Source: Elmis aenea (lineage: Eukaryota; Arthropoda; Insecta; Coleoptera; Elmidae). From it: 64,000 nucleotides of DNA. The notes under the pieces were generated by a model. That model worked only from the letters and a program-made list of their open reading frames with translations, was not told where the DNA came from and did not search any database. Made by a program: the position numbers and the translations under genes. Numbering within the stretch: the stretch's first letter is position 1; every line of letters begins with the position of its first letter. Shown here in pieces: positions 12,201 through 27,200 of the stretch. The stretch is from assembly GCA_947652605.1 (NCBI GenBank), contig OX393577.1, positions 69,960,108 through 70,024,107 on the forward strand, in the 5' to 3' direction.

Positions 12201-15200
12201 TACATGTTTATGTTACCTGTAATCAACATCATTAATTTTATATATTTATTTATGATCGGTTTAAAATAAGTGATAATTATTTATGTCTCATGAGAAACGT
12301 AGTGTTTTGAGAAATTGTGGAAATGTTTTAAAGTATTTGCGTCTATTAAATCATTAATGACAAAATAAATTGTAATTTATTTAAAGGCGATACGTTTGTT
12401 GCAAAATTATGCAGGTATTTAACAATTTTCAAGAATTCCTTTCTTCATTTACTTATATGGTGTGTTAACATATTGTTACACCAATTTTGCGGAGGTATTT
12501 TGTGTTTTTTTATTAAGTAATTTATGTTCGCTAGTGAATATAAATCATTTTAAGTTGTTTTAATAAATATTTGATGTTTAAGGGCGAGAGATTTTACAAA
12601 CAGCTTAAGCCTACCTTCAGAGGGTTAACTAAGTGTGTTGAAAAAATGTTTCGACTTGGGAGTATGCAAAAACGCAATGTTTAAATTGCTTATATCCAGA
12701 AAGTTTAACCTACTAATGACCTTTAAGTTGTCATTGATTTGACGTTATTTTTTGTTTTCACTGCTTCTTAATTCATTGCTTTTGGCCATAAATAAAATTA
12801 TCACTTACCATACTTACAGTTATTTTCACCATAAAACATTCGATATAAAACATCTCGTACACATATCGTGAAGTGCACAACATAATGATAATTCCCATTA
12901 GACCATTATGGCGAAGCTTTTTAGGGGTTTGTGACAATCCCCCAAAACACGTGCCAGCCACGTGGCTTCTGAACGATCGGCGGTTGTCACTGTTTGATAA
13001 AGTGACTTCTGGAAAAAATATTAATTATCATATTCGCGTAGCTTTTGCGTTAAGGTCTATGCTATAACTTCAAACAGCAAGTTCTGACAAAAATTCCTCA
13101 TAAAATTCGAACACTTACAGAATAAGTTTCAAGATGTGTACACATGTTAACATTTTACAACAACTTAATAATCAAAATTATGTTAATCCATGTTCAAATG
13201 GTTTTTTTTTTTTGGATTAAGTTAAGATCTAGAGAACAATACCTAAATATTTCAATCAGGTAATTTTTGGGTTTTAGGTTCTATAATGTTAACAAAACTA
13301 TGTTTTAAGTCTGTTAAGGTTTTTAGTTGGACAATTCTTAGCTTAACCCACAAATATTATATTATTTTGATGCATTATTTATTGGGAGCTACCAGAGCAT
13401 TTGTTTACTCGTTCTTTTTTTTTGTGCAGTCGTTATCTTAGATGATTTGCCATCTGTAATAGCTCAATTTGTTTCGAGGACATGCGGTTACTTTTTATGC
13501 TGTACAAATAATATATTATGTAATATAAAAATAATTAAAATCGTATCACGGTAGCATAATAAAAATATCATGAATGTTGGTTATTTTATTTTTAATTTAC
13601 ATTAATTTCAGAATGATATTACTAAGCAAATATTTTTAATTTCATTATCTTCAGAACTAGTCATAATGTTGATTGAATTCTTTTACGTTTACAATTTTAA
13701 TTTAAGTTTTAATAAAGCTTGTATTTAAATAAAAAAAATTTAATGCTATGTTGCTAAAATCGTTTAATATTGCATGTATTTGTATCTAAAAAATCGCTTT
13801 TTCATTTATTTTTCAATTCCTGAACAATTTTAGAACATGCATTGCTTCGTCAATAAGAATTTTTCACTTAATCTTTATCGATTTAAAAGGGGTATTTATT
13901 TTATCGTTATGTTGCTAATCTTATTGTCAATTTGGAAAATTCAAAAGCTTGATGATATGCAAAGAAAAAGCCACTTTGAACCTCTTATAATAAGCAATCC
14001 CATAATCTCTTCGGTAGGTTTAGTTTTTATATTTACCGAGCTTATTTCTGTTAATAATTCTTTTCCTTGGTATTTATCTGGTCTTAACAGTGATCCTTCA
14101 CGTTTCTTTGCTTGTAACGAGCTTCTGAAAAATCTAATATAATTGGTTTGTTTAAAACATTTCGCATTTCCGTTAATTTGACCTGTATTTCTCATCCGAG
14201 GTACGTGCTGTGGTTGCCATGCTATTAAGAATTTTTCTATCCAAAGTCTTTTTTCAAATTGTTGCATTATTTTGAATGCAGTGTGATTGTAACGGTCTGC
14301 TATTCATCCCGGCCACAAGTATGCGATTATTATTACTGTTGTTCATGTTTTTGAATGAGTTCGCTTCACGAATCGGTTTTTAGAGTACATCGTTCGATTC
14401 GTGAATTGTAGCAGATCGTAAACTACCGTAAATTCTTCTCGAAAATCAATAATTGTTCGGAGAAGCGATCCGTTTGTGAAGGACTCGCCTTGGTATACAC
14501 TGATGTAACATGTTAATTCTTTGTGTAACGATTTTTTTCTCGAGTCTATTTAAATATTTTCGTTTCGCAAAGTTTGTCTATAAAAACTTCAGCTATAACC
14601 ATAATGGTGAATTCGGATATTAGTGTAATTCTACAGCTACACATTACATGCAACCTTGAACGCTTAACAATGACAATTATGTAAAATATAGACTGGTCCT
14701 GTTGAACTGGTAATGTAAATCATAAAACGAACCTAACGAAGTATTTGTCTGGTCGACGGTTCAAATCGTAAATTATTCATGGACTACATGTCCGAAACTA
14801 AAGTTTAGTTTTAAAACTAAAACTACGTCAGAGTGCAATCATGAATACAAATTTTGAGATAAAAAGGTTATGTGCGATTAGCGGACGTTAGAATTGTGTG
14901 AACTTAAATTTTATCAAGAGCTGCGTCAGTCTATCACTTAACTAAGGTTTTTAACATTTTTTGTCTTCCTGTACTAAAAACAATTTTGATGAATTATTGA
15001 TATATTTAAATGGTTCACTTCTTATCCAAAAGAGTTAAATAAAAATCACTTTGTTTTTTTTTTTTCAGAAGAGAATCTTTGTCGAAATACTGGACCAGTT
15101 TCAAGATTCTTATCTCTTCATCGGTAGCAATCTTATTTATTAAATAAATAAGATTTCTACTGATAAAAAGACGAAAGTCTTGGAACTAACCTAGCATTTT

Positions 15201-18200
15201 GACAAGAAATTCTTTGAAAAGTAGTAGTGAATCAAATTAAATTTTGTTATAAACTAATCCCAGATATAATTCAAACATTTATTCCTTGACTGTTCTTCAA
15301 CAACATTGTTTTGAATAATGTAAGGCAAGGAAGTAGCCCATCATTTAAATGTGCATCACTATTAAATAACATTAGACACTTAATTTTGATTACACTAGCA
15401 TGCTATTTTAATTGTATTAAAGTGTTTAAATAATGATCCATACATAGGAATGCGAAAAGGAAATTTTTGCATTCCTTCTTTGCTACTAACTAAAGACAGT
15501 CTAGAAAATAAAGACCACAATCAACTAAATCTTATCTTATCTCCGTATATAAATGTAGAACATAAGTTTAAATTAAATGGAGAAACCAGACACATATGTG
15601 TCTTTAATTCGATATCGTTTTCATAAAAATTCTCTTTAGAGTTATGTTATATACAACGTTATACTCACTAGTTTTTAATAGTCTATTCACGTGCCATTAA
15701 TAAATTTCTTGTTCGCGTAAACGTACACCAAGAATTTAAATACTTTCAGCAAATTGTTAATGGTTCATTTATAAAGGCGGTTGTGTTCGACTGAACCATT
15801 TACAAATATACATATTAATTACTTTGAGGCTTTGTAAAAATTGTGATTTATTGCTTGTTTCGTATTGTATACGCCAGGTGTAAATATAAGATGAAAATTT
15901 CGCTGTTTAAAACCGTGGCATTTTAGTTTCATCGATGTTTTTGTATATAAATAAAAAATAATAATACATGAATGTGTAAGTTAAAATTAAAAAGCAATAT
16001 CGAATATTTATATTACCAACATGTTCTTTATAGTTGAAAGAAGAAAATAATTTTTTTGCGCGAACTATAAAAAACATTTGGCAACAACTAATGAAGCTAC
16101 AAAGTTTAAAAAAATAATCCCAATAATATGTAACGCCTTAATTTTTTGGTCAAATTCCTATATTCTACTAAGGAAAGTCTCAACTTTCGGTTCTCTAAAG
16201 AACCAAAAAAATGAGTCTCTAGGAATTTGCTATTTATATTTGATTTGTAGTTTTATTTTGCTGTACAAATTTTTGTAACAATGTCCTAACTGTGTTTTCT
16301 TCTTCGTAGGTCATGGAGGTGTTAATCAATTAGGTGGTGTGTTCGTTAATGGCCGGCCTCTTCCTGATGTCGTTAGGCAAAGAATAGTTGAACTTGCGCA
16401 TAATGGTGTAAGGCCGTGTGACATCTCACGGCAGCTTAGAGTATCACATGGCTGTGTATCAAAAATTCTTTCAAGGTATGTAAATTTCAGAACATTAATT
16501 GATTTACTCAAATTTGTATGGTAATTATAACAGGCATTGAAATACCAAATTGGTGGAGTTTCCTATAAAAAATTTCTCGTGAGATGTAGTGGAGCTTTTT
16601 CCTTGGAAAAACTCATGCAACTCTCAAGTTAAGAGTTATTTGCTTCTAGTACGATGCTTCACTGTTTTACAATATTGCTGGGCCATTTTTAAGTCAGGAG
16701 GTGAGCTCACCGTAAGATGGTTATAAGAGCTATTGATTTTTTTTGTATATCTCAAGAATTTCAGAATGAATTTATAAAGGCTGTAGTCAGTTGGATTTAC
16801 CAATAATGATACTGTCACAAAATATAAATTAAATAATAATTGATTTAATAAATTTAAAGAAAATAACAATTCACGCTCTTCAAAAAACGTGCATTTTTGA
16901 GACGTGATTTTAAATTTTGTAGATTTCAAAACAAAAAGTTATTCAAGTTTTAATCAAAGCTTAATTTTTTGGCTAGAATTTGAGCTTAAGGTTTAGATCC
17001 TGCAGTAAATAAAAAATGTATAAGCAATATTGAAAATGCGTTTTGATTACAATGCTGTAACGAATTGGAAGCAAATTTTATAGTTTTCTTTGAAAAACGA
17101 AAGCTTATGGTTTAATTATTTTGTTATACTGTAACTTTTTTGCTCTTTCAAATATTACATTATTCCATGAGTGTGCTGTAACTACGATGCAAAAATTTGT
17201 TATGTTGATCCTTCGTTACATTTCGTCTTCCCAACTTCAAGGCTACAACTCCATCCCCCACTTGATAAAAGTCGTTTCTATAATCCCCTATCATCCCTAG
17301 CTTCCCCGTCCCACTGTGTTTCCTAGTTCCGGTTGTCCCTGCCAGGCGCGCCTAACACGATCATGCGACCTGCTGGTAATGTTTTCCCGTTTTTTAGTAC
17401 GCGCTTCCCAAAAAGATGAGCTTTATTTTATATGACCAAGGACCGCATGGGGTTATTACATTTATCATCTTGTAGCTCGACCACAGTAAATAAGTTATGT
17501 CAAGAAGCGTATAGTTTCGGCAGAATTAGTGTAGGTTGTGAGAAATATTGTTCGCCGGCATATTTTCAGTTGTACAGCGGATACAAGTAAACAGAATCAT
17601 CACAATAAATTCGTATTTTGACTAGCTTTAAATACAACGTTAAGTAAGTTACATGTAACTTGTTTATCCTTGAAGCTACCCAGTTGGTTGCTTGAGGAAC
17701 ACTGTTCACTTTTTAGAGCTTTTTAATAAGATGCTTTTGTTTTTTTAATTATCATGACTAGTATTTATTTTATACTTAACAAACGAACTAAATGCATTTT
17801 CTTAAGTCGACCATTACTGCTTCATTTGAAGTGCTATACAGCTACAATTTATACCAATTTAAGCAGTAGTCTAACACCCGTTTATTGGCTCTATTTTTTT
17901 AACGTTGCTTCCATGAATAAGCTTAATGAAAAATTACTTTTTTTCAAAGAATCTTAGGTCATGACCTATTTCAAGACCTTCCTCTCTTTATCAGTTGCAG
18001 TTCTAAAACTGCGGTCGACTTTTTTCTCATCGTTCCTACTTCACTTTCTACCAAGAAGGGATACTTAAAAAAATCAGTGAACCTATAACACTTTGAAAAT
18101 GTTCAAAATGTTGTACGAAAATTTGCAGGAGTATGAAGCCCTGCTGCTTGTTTTGCAGTACGCATTTAAATGCTACATTTCTTTTAAAAGACATTTCATA

Positions 18201-21200
18201 TTAGTACATATCGTTGTTCTATACATTCAAACTCTTGCCACATAAAAGTCTGTTATATTTGTGTCATTGTTTTGTTTTGTTCTCTTTCTCACATAGAAGC
18301 ACGACACGTGTCCCCAAAAAACGACATGAAAACTGCATATAGCGAACCATTGCTTCGACGATTTGATATTACGACAATAGGGATAGTCAATTGCTAGGGT
18401 GATGAATCTTGGAACACAAAAAGCATCAAACATTTCGATATTTATGCTGATCAAAATCAATAAAAGTTTAAAATATATGCTGAGATGATAATCAAACTGG
18501 AAACGCGTACAAAGATTACGTTTCCAAAAGTCTGGATATGTGTGGGTCGTTCTTAAAGGCTGTTTAATGAAATGAATTCGTTTAGCTGCCAATAATTTTC
18601 ATAAATTTATGTAAAACGTAATATGCGTTGAGCACGGAATATTCAAATGTGCTCAAGCATTTTATTAAATAAATTGTGTGCATTAAAACGCAACAGTTAA
18701 AGATGTCCTAGCACATTATTTATAAACTCTTTTACGTTTTGGCGTACGGAATTATCTGACAGATTTATTCAGCTATAACTAAACACTAATTAGATCGTTT
18801 AACCGCTGGAATACCTACACTAACAGGCTCAAATAACACTAATAAAGTCAGACGACTCGTCTACTAAGTGCTAACAAATTTTGCAAATATAATACTGGTG
18901 TATCTGCCTTCGGACGAATGTACCTCTTGTAATGCTGTGCACATGTTAACAGATCAAGGCGGCGTTGTAAATTTTGTTTCACACTAACATATGTGAATTA
19001 CTAACATGTGTATTACACATAATACTACGCATTGAGGTGTATTTCTGGGTCTGGAGACAACTGCACGTCTCAAAGAATTTTTTTTTGCTTTAATATACAT
19101 ATTTTTATATACAGAACTGAACTATTATTAGCCTAGAGCGTTTTTGTTACAATCACTTAATAATTGATGCTTAATAACAAATTAGTTACACAAGAGGAAA
19201 GTCTTAAAACTGGTATTGCATTTCGACAAGGACAAAACATCCTTTTTAATGAAGCTGTTTTTTTATAATGAAAAATCTTTTGTAGAAATTATCGAGATTT
19301 TCGTATCCCCGTCATTAGCAATGTTGTCTATTGATTAAAATTAATTTTTAATCAAACTTTTACGTACATTTCTTTCGAATAATGCTGAAAAATTTCTTTT
19401 TATAACTTTTTATCGAGTACTTGGTTATTGATTTAGATACTGAGTGAGTCTGTAGTCTGTCAAATATCTGCTGTATGTTTGTGTCATTTGATATCGCATA
19501 ACGGGCAATATTCTGGTCCCATGAGTAGTTCTAAACCCCTTTGTGATGACAGAGCCGACTGCATCAAGCTAATACAGTATAATAAAATTACATGACATAA
19601 TGTAATTCACTTATATGTGTGGTCGCAGCGTGACGAATTTATATTTTGCGTCAGTCGGGGTGGAATAGTTAGTAATAAAATTATATCATTTATTAATTAT
19701 GGGGGAATGGCGAATTTTAATTAGTTTTTGGCCTGTGGGCAGGAACTAAACGCGAACGATTACAATTTATTAGGCAAAACGTATAATTCAAAGTGAAAAT
19801 ATTTAATTTTTGCAATTTATTCGCGTTTGTGTCATCCCCATTAGCATTCCAGGATGTGAACTTTTATTACAATGTTCAGTATTTTATGTTTATGTATCTG
19901 CATATTTCCGATTAATTAATAATTATGAAAGCACTTCCCAAGTACATGCATATTTTTATAAACCTATAAATTATTGGAAAATTTGCATTTTTTAAATGAC
20001 GGGGTAATCCTTTAATTTATTAGTTTCGCGTACATGGCTCTGCTTTCAGCTTTATGTAAACCATTTTATTACAACCAGTCATTACGCCTTGTAAACGAGA
20101 CTTTTAATGTTCCTTATAAAACTCGAAATCAAAAAAGTTTACATTATACTGTACAACATTTAATTAATTTAATTAAACTCATCTCCGGAAATCACTGATT
20201 AGCGACCAATTACAGCAATTTGCGATATTAATGAATCGCCAACAAAAAGATGCTTCGATCACTAAAAATTAATTTTTTGTTAGATTAAATAGATTGACAT
20301 TCCATACCAGTCTTTATGACATCCGAAAACCACATTCCATCAATATTACAACAAAAACGTTAACAAATGACATAATTTTTTGCACATAATTTAATTTCTG
20401 GTTCCCTATAATTTAAGTAAAATTTTGAAAGTGTATATAGCCTTAACAATTTTTCTTAGCAAAAATTCCAAAGTTTTGTAATGGTCTTTATATTTTCTGG
20501 AAGTATCAAAGACAACTTAAGCAATAGATTAACTCTTTTAGTTTATTTAAAACCCGCCTAGAAAATTTTTACAGTCGAAAAATTCGAAAAATTTTCCATC
20601 CTTAAATTTTTTCCTAGCAAAAACTCGAAAGCTTTGCAATGGTCTTTTTATTTTCTAATATTGAATTTGGGTCTTTTTAAGATGTTTTGCTAATGTTTTT
20701 ATGTTTTTTTGCAGATATTACGAAACGGGTAGTTTTAAAGCGGGCGTTATTGGAGGTTCAAAACCAAAGGTAGCAACGCCGCCCGTAGTAGACGCTATAG
20801 CAAATTATAAAAGGGAAAACCCCACAATGTTTGCCTGGGAAATTCGAGACAGACTCCTCGCCGAAGGAATTTGTTCCCAAGACAACGTACCTAGCGTCTC
20901 ATCTATTAATAGGTAAGCCCAACACAATAAATTCTGAAATACGAACTCATCATTATGGAAATTGAACGCATGCGATAAAGAAGATTACATTGGCTAAAAA
21001 ACAAATCACATCTGTCGGTAGAATTTTATTAACCAGAAGTTTGGGGTAGTGATACGCAGTAATGGACTACACCCCCGAGAATTAAGGGTCAAATTAAATG
21101 TGTCAAATCAGTTTCTAACACACCCAGCCTACTCGATGCTATCGCTTGAATGCAAACGTGGGGTAGATATGACGATACAATTGTTTCTGGGCGCTGAAAT

Positions 21201-24200
21201 ATCACTTACGTTTCATGTGATAACTCATAATATGAGTAATGTTTAGCTACTTATGTAGATTTTTATTGACAACGCATCCAGTTTGAGTTTTCCTTTTTGA
21301 AAAGCATAGTTTTTAAGCTGCTTGGGGTCGTGATAAATAACGCCAAGTTAATATGGAAAAATATTAATTGAGATGTTAGCAAGTGAAAACGTCGATTTTT
21401 CATGTATCAGACTTACTATTTTTAAACGTATTTTCAATACATATTTTTTAAAATTTAGGTTTGCAAGTAAGCTTTGTCGTATTTCCTGATAATTGTTTCA
21501 ATTATGTAAATATTCGACATTATTATCATTTTAATTTTTGTTCACGTCTTGCTCAATAATATCGTACGTAAAGAAAATGAGTCGTGATAAAAAATGTTAG
21601 ACGTTGGTGTATATTGAATAAATAAAGGACCTTTAAAGGCAGCCTGTCAAAATGAAGTACATGATCGCAGGTTTCTTAAAGGAAAGGATAGAAAGAGCAT
21701 GGTTGATTTGGTTGGTTGGAGATGTTGTGTAGGTATTGATCAGAGTAGCTACGTTGAACCAAGGCTCACTAGACACGCTTGCCACCGTGAAAAAACGGGA
21801 ACCAAGAAAACGTGATAAGTCTTGAAGATCACTAAATTGACTGAAAACCACTTACAAACTCAAATCTCATTCACTAGACGCATATTAGTTTATATACGCA
21901 CGTTAGATCAATTACATAAGATATTTCGACATGCTCTCGTGAAATTCACAATAACTTTTGCATATAATTAGTACTTATAAATATTATTAAATATTATTAA
22001 ATATCATAAACTTTGATTAAAACAGCTGTATTATTAACGTAAATAAAAAAATCATTTTTAATTGCACCTAAGATGTAATTTTACCAAATTGTAGTGAGTT
22101 TAATTTCAGCCTATGGCAATATTCAATCATGGAACAGTTTTACAAAGCTTTTTTTCAAAGGATCTTTTGTGGCAATGCTAGATCAGCATTTTCAATTAAA
22201 TTTATTTTTATCAGTACACGAATCTTTTGTATAATTCAAGCAGTTTCAAAACCATTTTCTGTTTGTAAAACAGCATTCACTAATCGATGTACCCTTCAAG
22301 AACAATCAACGTCTTTTACAGATTTTAATGAATGAAATGCTGTCCATCTTTTGTTAACAAGTTTCATTCAACTGTTTCCTTAACAGAATCTCAAATAGAT
22401 AACTCGTTTCGCCATGTACAGTGGCCCAGTACAAAAAAATTAATTGATGCGTATCCGAAATACATATTAATAGACTCGTTCATGAATTATACCAACTTGT
22501 AGCGATTAAAAAAGCCCAAAAGTCAGCTGTTCGTTTTTTTTTTATTACTAGCAGTCTTTTTAATTAAGTACACAGTACATGGTTTTTAACAGCAAGAACG
22601 TGCAGCGTTAACCAATTTTCTGAGAACGACAGTATATTATTGCTCTTACAAGACCCTACATTGTAAAATGATTTTAAAGTTGTGCTCTGCGGTGTAAAGA
22701 ATAATTTTAGAAGTATTTTTTACCCTGTATTACATCATTAAATTTTCGTGATGTGGGGTTTAAAATCATTACCATCGTATAAATATCCAATAATTCGAAA
22801 TCAGGTTTTATGCTTTATCAAATATGTACGCCTATGTTTTTTTTGAAATCGTGATTTCCCTCTTGCGACACTTTGGTCGGTAAAAGGGGAAATAAGTACA
22901 GTATGGTACGAGCAAGCCAGGCACAAGAGCATCGAAAGGGCAGTAAAAGCAACACAAGTAAATTACCCAGGGGTATATAAGGCTTGTTTCTATGAATTGA
23001 CTCAGGGGACCTCCATTCGGCAATTCAGCGGGTTGGCACCACTCTTATACACCAGCAACGAAATAATTCGGAATATATTTCGCGTCACAGAACTATTTTT
23101 TCGGATTATCGTGCTTTGAATAATAATAAAAATGACATTTAAATTTGGTATTTCAGAAAATGTCAGATATAAGTTTGTTTTTATGTCGTTCCGAATCGTC
23201 TTCAAGATTTATTATTCAGCCTACTAGGATCCTCGAGGTTTGTTACGGTAAAAAATGTTTTAAGTTTTTCGTGCTCGTTGTTCGTAACATTAAATCGTGG
23301 TGACTCGAGGTACCTTGAGGTCGTCCTTTCTTGCAATTGGCTTCTTGTAAATGGATAATAGTTATTGTCTCAATAAAACAAATGATAAATGCAACTCCCC
23401 GTGCTAAGGATAGGAGGGGGAAAGGGAACCGGAAACGGACATGACGCCATGCTGAGTAGAAACAGCGGAAGTCTACTCCAAACAATAGCTTGGCGCGCGA
23501 TGTTTTTATGTCATCGCAATTAGAACGGCGGAGATTCAGAGAGAGACTGTTTTTCCAACTTCTAACGATGCTGTTTTGCTTTTTGCAGCTATATCTACCC
23601 CGCAAATGTCATTATCTTAAGTTTTTGTTCTTTAAAACATAAAATTCTTCCAAGTTTTATAGCGGAGTGGTCTCCTCGTCCTACAAAATTTAATTGAGTT
23701 GTTTGGTTTTTTCTCTCCAGAATTATAAGGGTACAAATTATTTACTTATCCACGTAGCAATGAAAAAAAAAAAAAATTAATTTCCTCATTGGCAATTGGT
23801 CAATCCTAAACGTTCCCTATCGTTTCTCCTGTTCTTGCATTCAGAGGTCTTCTAGAGATTTAATTCTTCAAGTTTTCGTGACTGTCTTTCATGTTACAGT
23901 CCTGGTCTTTTTCAAGAAGACCAAGAACACATGGTCGAAACGTCAACACTTGACCAAAAAAGACGCAGTTTCAAACTCGGGAACGAAGACTAAAATGTTT
24001 TTTTGAAACTGTGCGCCATCCCGAATTTTATTCTAGTCCCATTCAAACTATTTAGAACAGTATTTCACTTGAAAATAAGTTGGCAAGTCTTCCCCACTTC
24101 CTTTCGTTTATAAGTTTTGGTCCATTACCGCTTTTTGCTCAAAATTTTATACACATTATACACAGGATTGATTTCATTCATTTTTTACAACACAAACCAC

Positions 24201-27200
24201 TATTCAAATTTTGTTAAACGTCCAATTAAAACTCAATTTGGTAGTTTTTAAATGTCTTAGTTGCCAGACAGTGCAAAATATGAACTGTAACTTCGTTTTT
24301 TCATGGCTGTAGGAACGTTACTTTATCATCTGCCCTCGTATAGTAAACTTGGTGTTGTGGTGGCTTGTTTTATCTGTAAAATTCGTTGAAGAAGTTCTTT
24401 TTGAGGGGGTGGGTTGGCTATGTTGGGACGTAAAATTAAATTTGATATTAACAAAATTAACAGTTCGTTTAAAAAAGCGACGTTCCGGTTGAAAGAAACA
24501 AAGTTATAAATTACCGAATCTGAGTAGCGCTTCGTCATCCCATCTTAATCCCCAATTACTTCAAACCGCGTAACATAATCCAACTTTTAAAAACTTTAAA
24601 TAGGCAAGAAATTTACCCCTTGACGCACACAATCGCAAACAGAGCAGCGGCGTGGCGCGATTCGCTCGACTGAACGAAGGGGGAGGGGCGTCTCCTTGAG
24701 GGGTCCTGATCAAGTGGTGATTTTACACAAGCGTCCCGTCGCTGCGTCTTTGTTATTTAAGGCGCCCGAGAGAGAGACGAGGAAGGGTCCTCGGGAAAGG
24801 ATAAGGACACAGGACTGTGAAGGAGCGAGAGAAAATCAATAATAGAAGAAAGCCGGTTCCGGAACGCTCGGCTGATTCTCAGATTCGTGAAATCGAGCTC
24901 AAACCGATATCCGCTCCGCTCGACGATGCTGCAAAATGGCAAGGAACTGTTTGTTTGGCCAACTGTCAGATTTACATGAAATTGCCGCAGAATCGATACG
25001 TTTTCTTTTTATTTGGTTATACATTCAACAGCTTGTTTATTTTAATGTGATCTCTGGCTTAACCAGAAGTATTATATTTCTTAGCATCGAACACTTGTCA
25101 AACGAATGAAATATTATCTGCATCTTCCAACAACATTCGCAATTTTGACATCAAAGCGAGCACCACAAAATTAAATAAACCACTTGTGTGTTGCTTTTAT
25201 TATCCCTTAAAGTAGATATTATTAAATCAATCCAAATATTACAAATAGAACGGTTTCACTCATCTCCAATTTTCAAAATATGGCATGCAATTTTCATACC
25301 CTTTAATGGAGTCTAGAAATACTGCAGTTTCGATCTAAAATTCTGTTGACTTTATAATTTCACCCTAAATATTACAAATCTACTTTCAGTTTGTTCAAAA
25401 ACATCTTTGATTTTTTTCACAAATAACCAAATTTTTGAGAAATTTTAAAGTTCATTTTTTTGGGGGAAATTTTGAAAGTTTTACAATGAGTTCCATTCCG
25501 TTAATACAAATCTATCTTTAGTTTGTTCCAAACCTTATATAAAAAGTTTGGAAAATGCAAGAGTCCTCCGTACATAATTTTAAATCGTTCCAGCTATAAT
25601 GTAATCGCTTTTAGAGCTGTTCTTAAATTTGCGCTACCGCAAATCTCTAAATAACATAACCCTAAAACTAAAACTGCAATAAAAAGCTCTCCCTAAGATG
25701 GCTGCTCGTAAAGGTAGTATAAAATTGCATCAGAGCTGGCTGCGGCCCGCCATAGGAGAACGAACCATAATCTGAGGCTCAATGAACGATCTTAATGCGC
25801 CACTCGCTTTACTGCGCTGAGCTTTCAAGCACACCCGACCGGGATGGAAGCTTTTGTGCCGCCGCAACAGCTTTTGTGATAATAACATGAAACTGTTTCT
25901 TGGTTGTTTATGTTTTGCTCTTTTTTGTTCTTTTTGTTTCACAGATTTCCAGATCCTTTGTTATTCCGGTCCTTTTATTTTGAACAATTAACAGAAACAT
26001 TTTCGCTAGACGATTATACACTCTGTTTATTGTAAGATAACGATTTATTACATAAAAACCTGCAATATTTCATAATAATATCATAGAAGGAATAAAAAGG
26101 AAAGTTTATTTATATAACAAAGAAGTACTATTTTCCTAATAAATTTATCAATACAAATTTTAAATGCACCCAAAATGTTTTTTGGTTTATTTTTTATTTG
26201 CATTAACTTTTTTCTGTAAATTTTTATTGAGATTTGGAAGTATGTAGGTATATAAAAATCGCAGGGTACTAATTCATTACCATAAGGAGGAGGATGTCAC
26301 ACCTCAACAAAAAGAATTCTGGATATTTTGTTAAACTGATTGTGAGTGAGCTTTTAGCAATTTTTTTGTTTTTTACTAAATCCCTATTAATTTTCATAAC
26401 ATTTTAGTTACTTACTCCAAATAAGTTGTGACATAAATTTAATTATGAACTGCATTTCGTACACATAAATAAATCTTGTCAAAATTTATTTTAAAGCCCT
26501 TGTCCCGAGAGGTCACTGATTATTATCAGTTGAGTGGCTCTTTTCATTACATACAGTGACATACTGTATTTGTGCCCCTTTTGTGTTGCCATACGGCTTT
26601 TGCATGTGCATTGAGTTGTAATGATAATGTTAAGTGCATATGTGTAGCCTAATAAATTGCTTAATTTTCACTTGCAGTCGGTGAAATAATTGTATGCAAC
26701 ATCTGAGCGTGTAATATGAACTTTTGCCCTCATGTGCTTATTTTTTTTTAACGAATAGGCCTATTTAATTAAAACAATAATAACCCTTTGGAAAACCATT
26801 ATTTTTGGTGCATTTTTAACCACTGAACTAAAGAAAAATCCTTACAAATATTTCTTACAATTCCCTTAAGCTCACCAAATATCAGCTTCACTAAAATGTT
26901 GTTATAGACGAACATAAAAATTTGAAAACTTGCAAAAATCTAGCTAAAACTCATCTCGTTAATTTTATTGTGATTTTTTTAAACTTTGTTGAATCCATCT
27001 TTTAATGCGCTAACCCTTAAGGGCGTGCAATATCAACACTTTGTTTGAATCGTTTAGTTTTTCAAGTCGGAATGCTAGATAATCGTTTTTGTTTGAACTG
27101 AGCGAGATAAGCAACGAATTGGTCGAGAATATCTTTATAAGCATATGAAATGCTGCGAGGGCGGTGTGCAATGGGATGTAAGTAAAGTTGGTAGCATCTG

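Larger units (their letters stand above)
6266..16309 (+). other. sv: sv intron 1 (10.0 kb)
   Basis: The donor is GTAAGA; the acceptor TTCTTCTTCGTAG follows a pyrimidine run and a TCCTAAC branch-like site near 16285. It holds fold-back repeats at about 6394-6655 and 15066-15222 and a tandem repeat block at 11165-11690. A TAATTNNATTA-rich texture is common, but no nested gene could be supported; the open frames at 8202-8516, 12773-13067, 13837-14267 and 16078-16278 lack protein-like features. Confidence 0.75.
16476..20714 (+). other. sv: sv intron 2 (4.2 kb)
   Basis: It splits the paired domain at Arg74. The interval contains a CpG-bearing block near 17220-17560, a family B repeat arm at 19188-19233 and a two-unit family A block at 20440-20690 that ends just before the exon 3 acceptor (TTTTTTTGCAG). 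Open frames such as 18227-18592 (-) are AT-rich and unremarkable. Confidence 0.75.

Noticed and set aside
14750..14770. GGTTCAAATC, a T-loop-like string
   Set aside because: No acceptor, D- or anticodon arm can be built around it.
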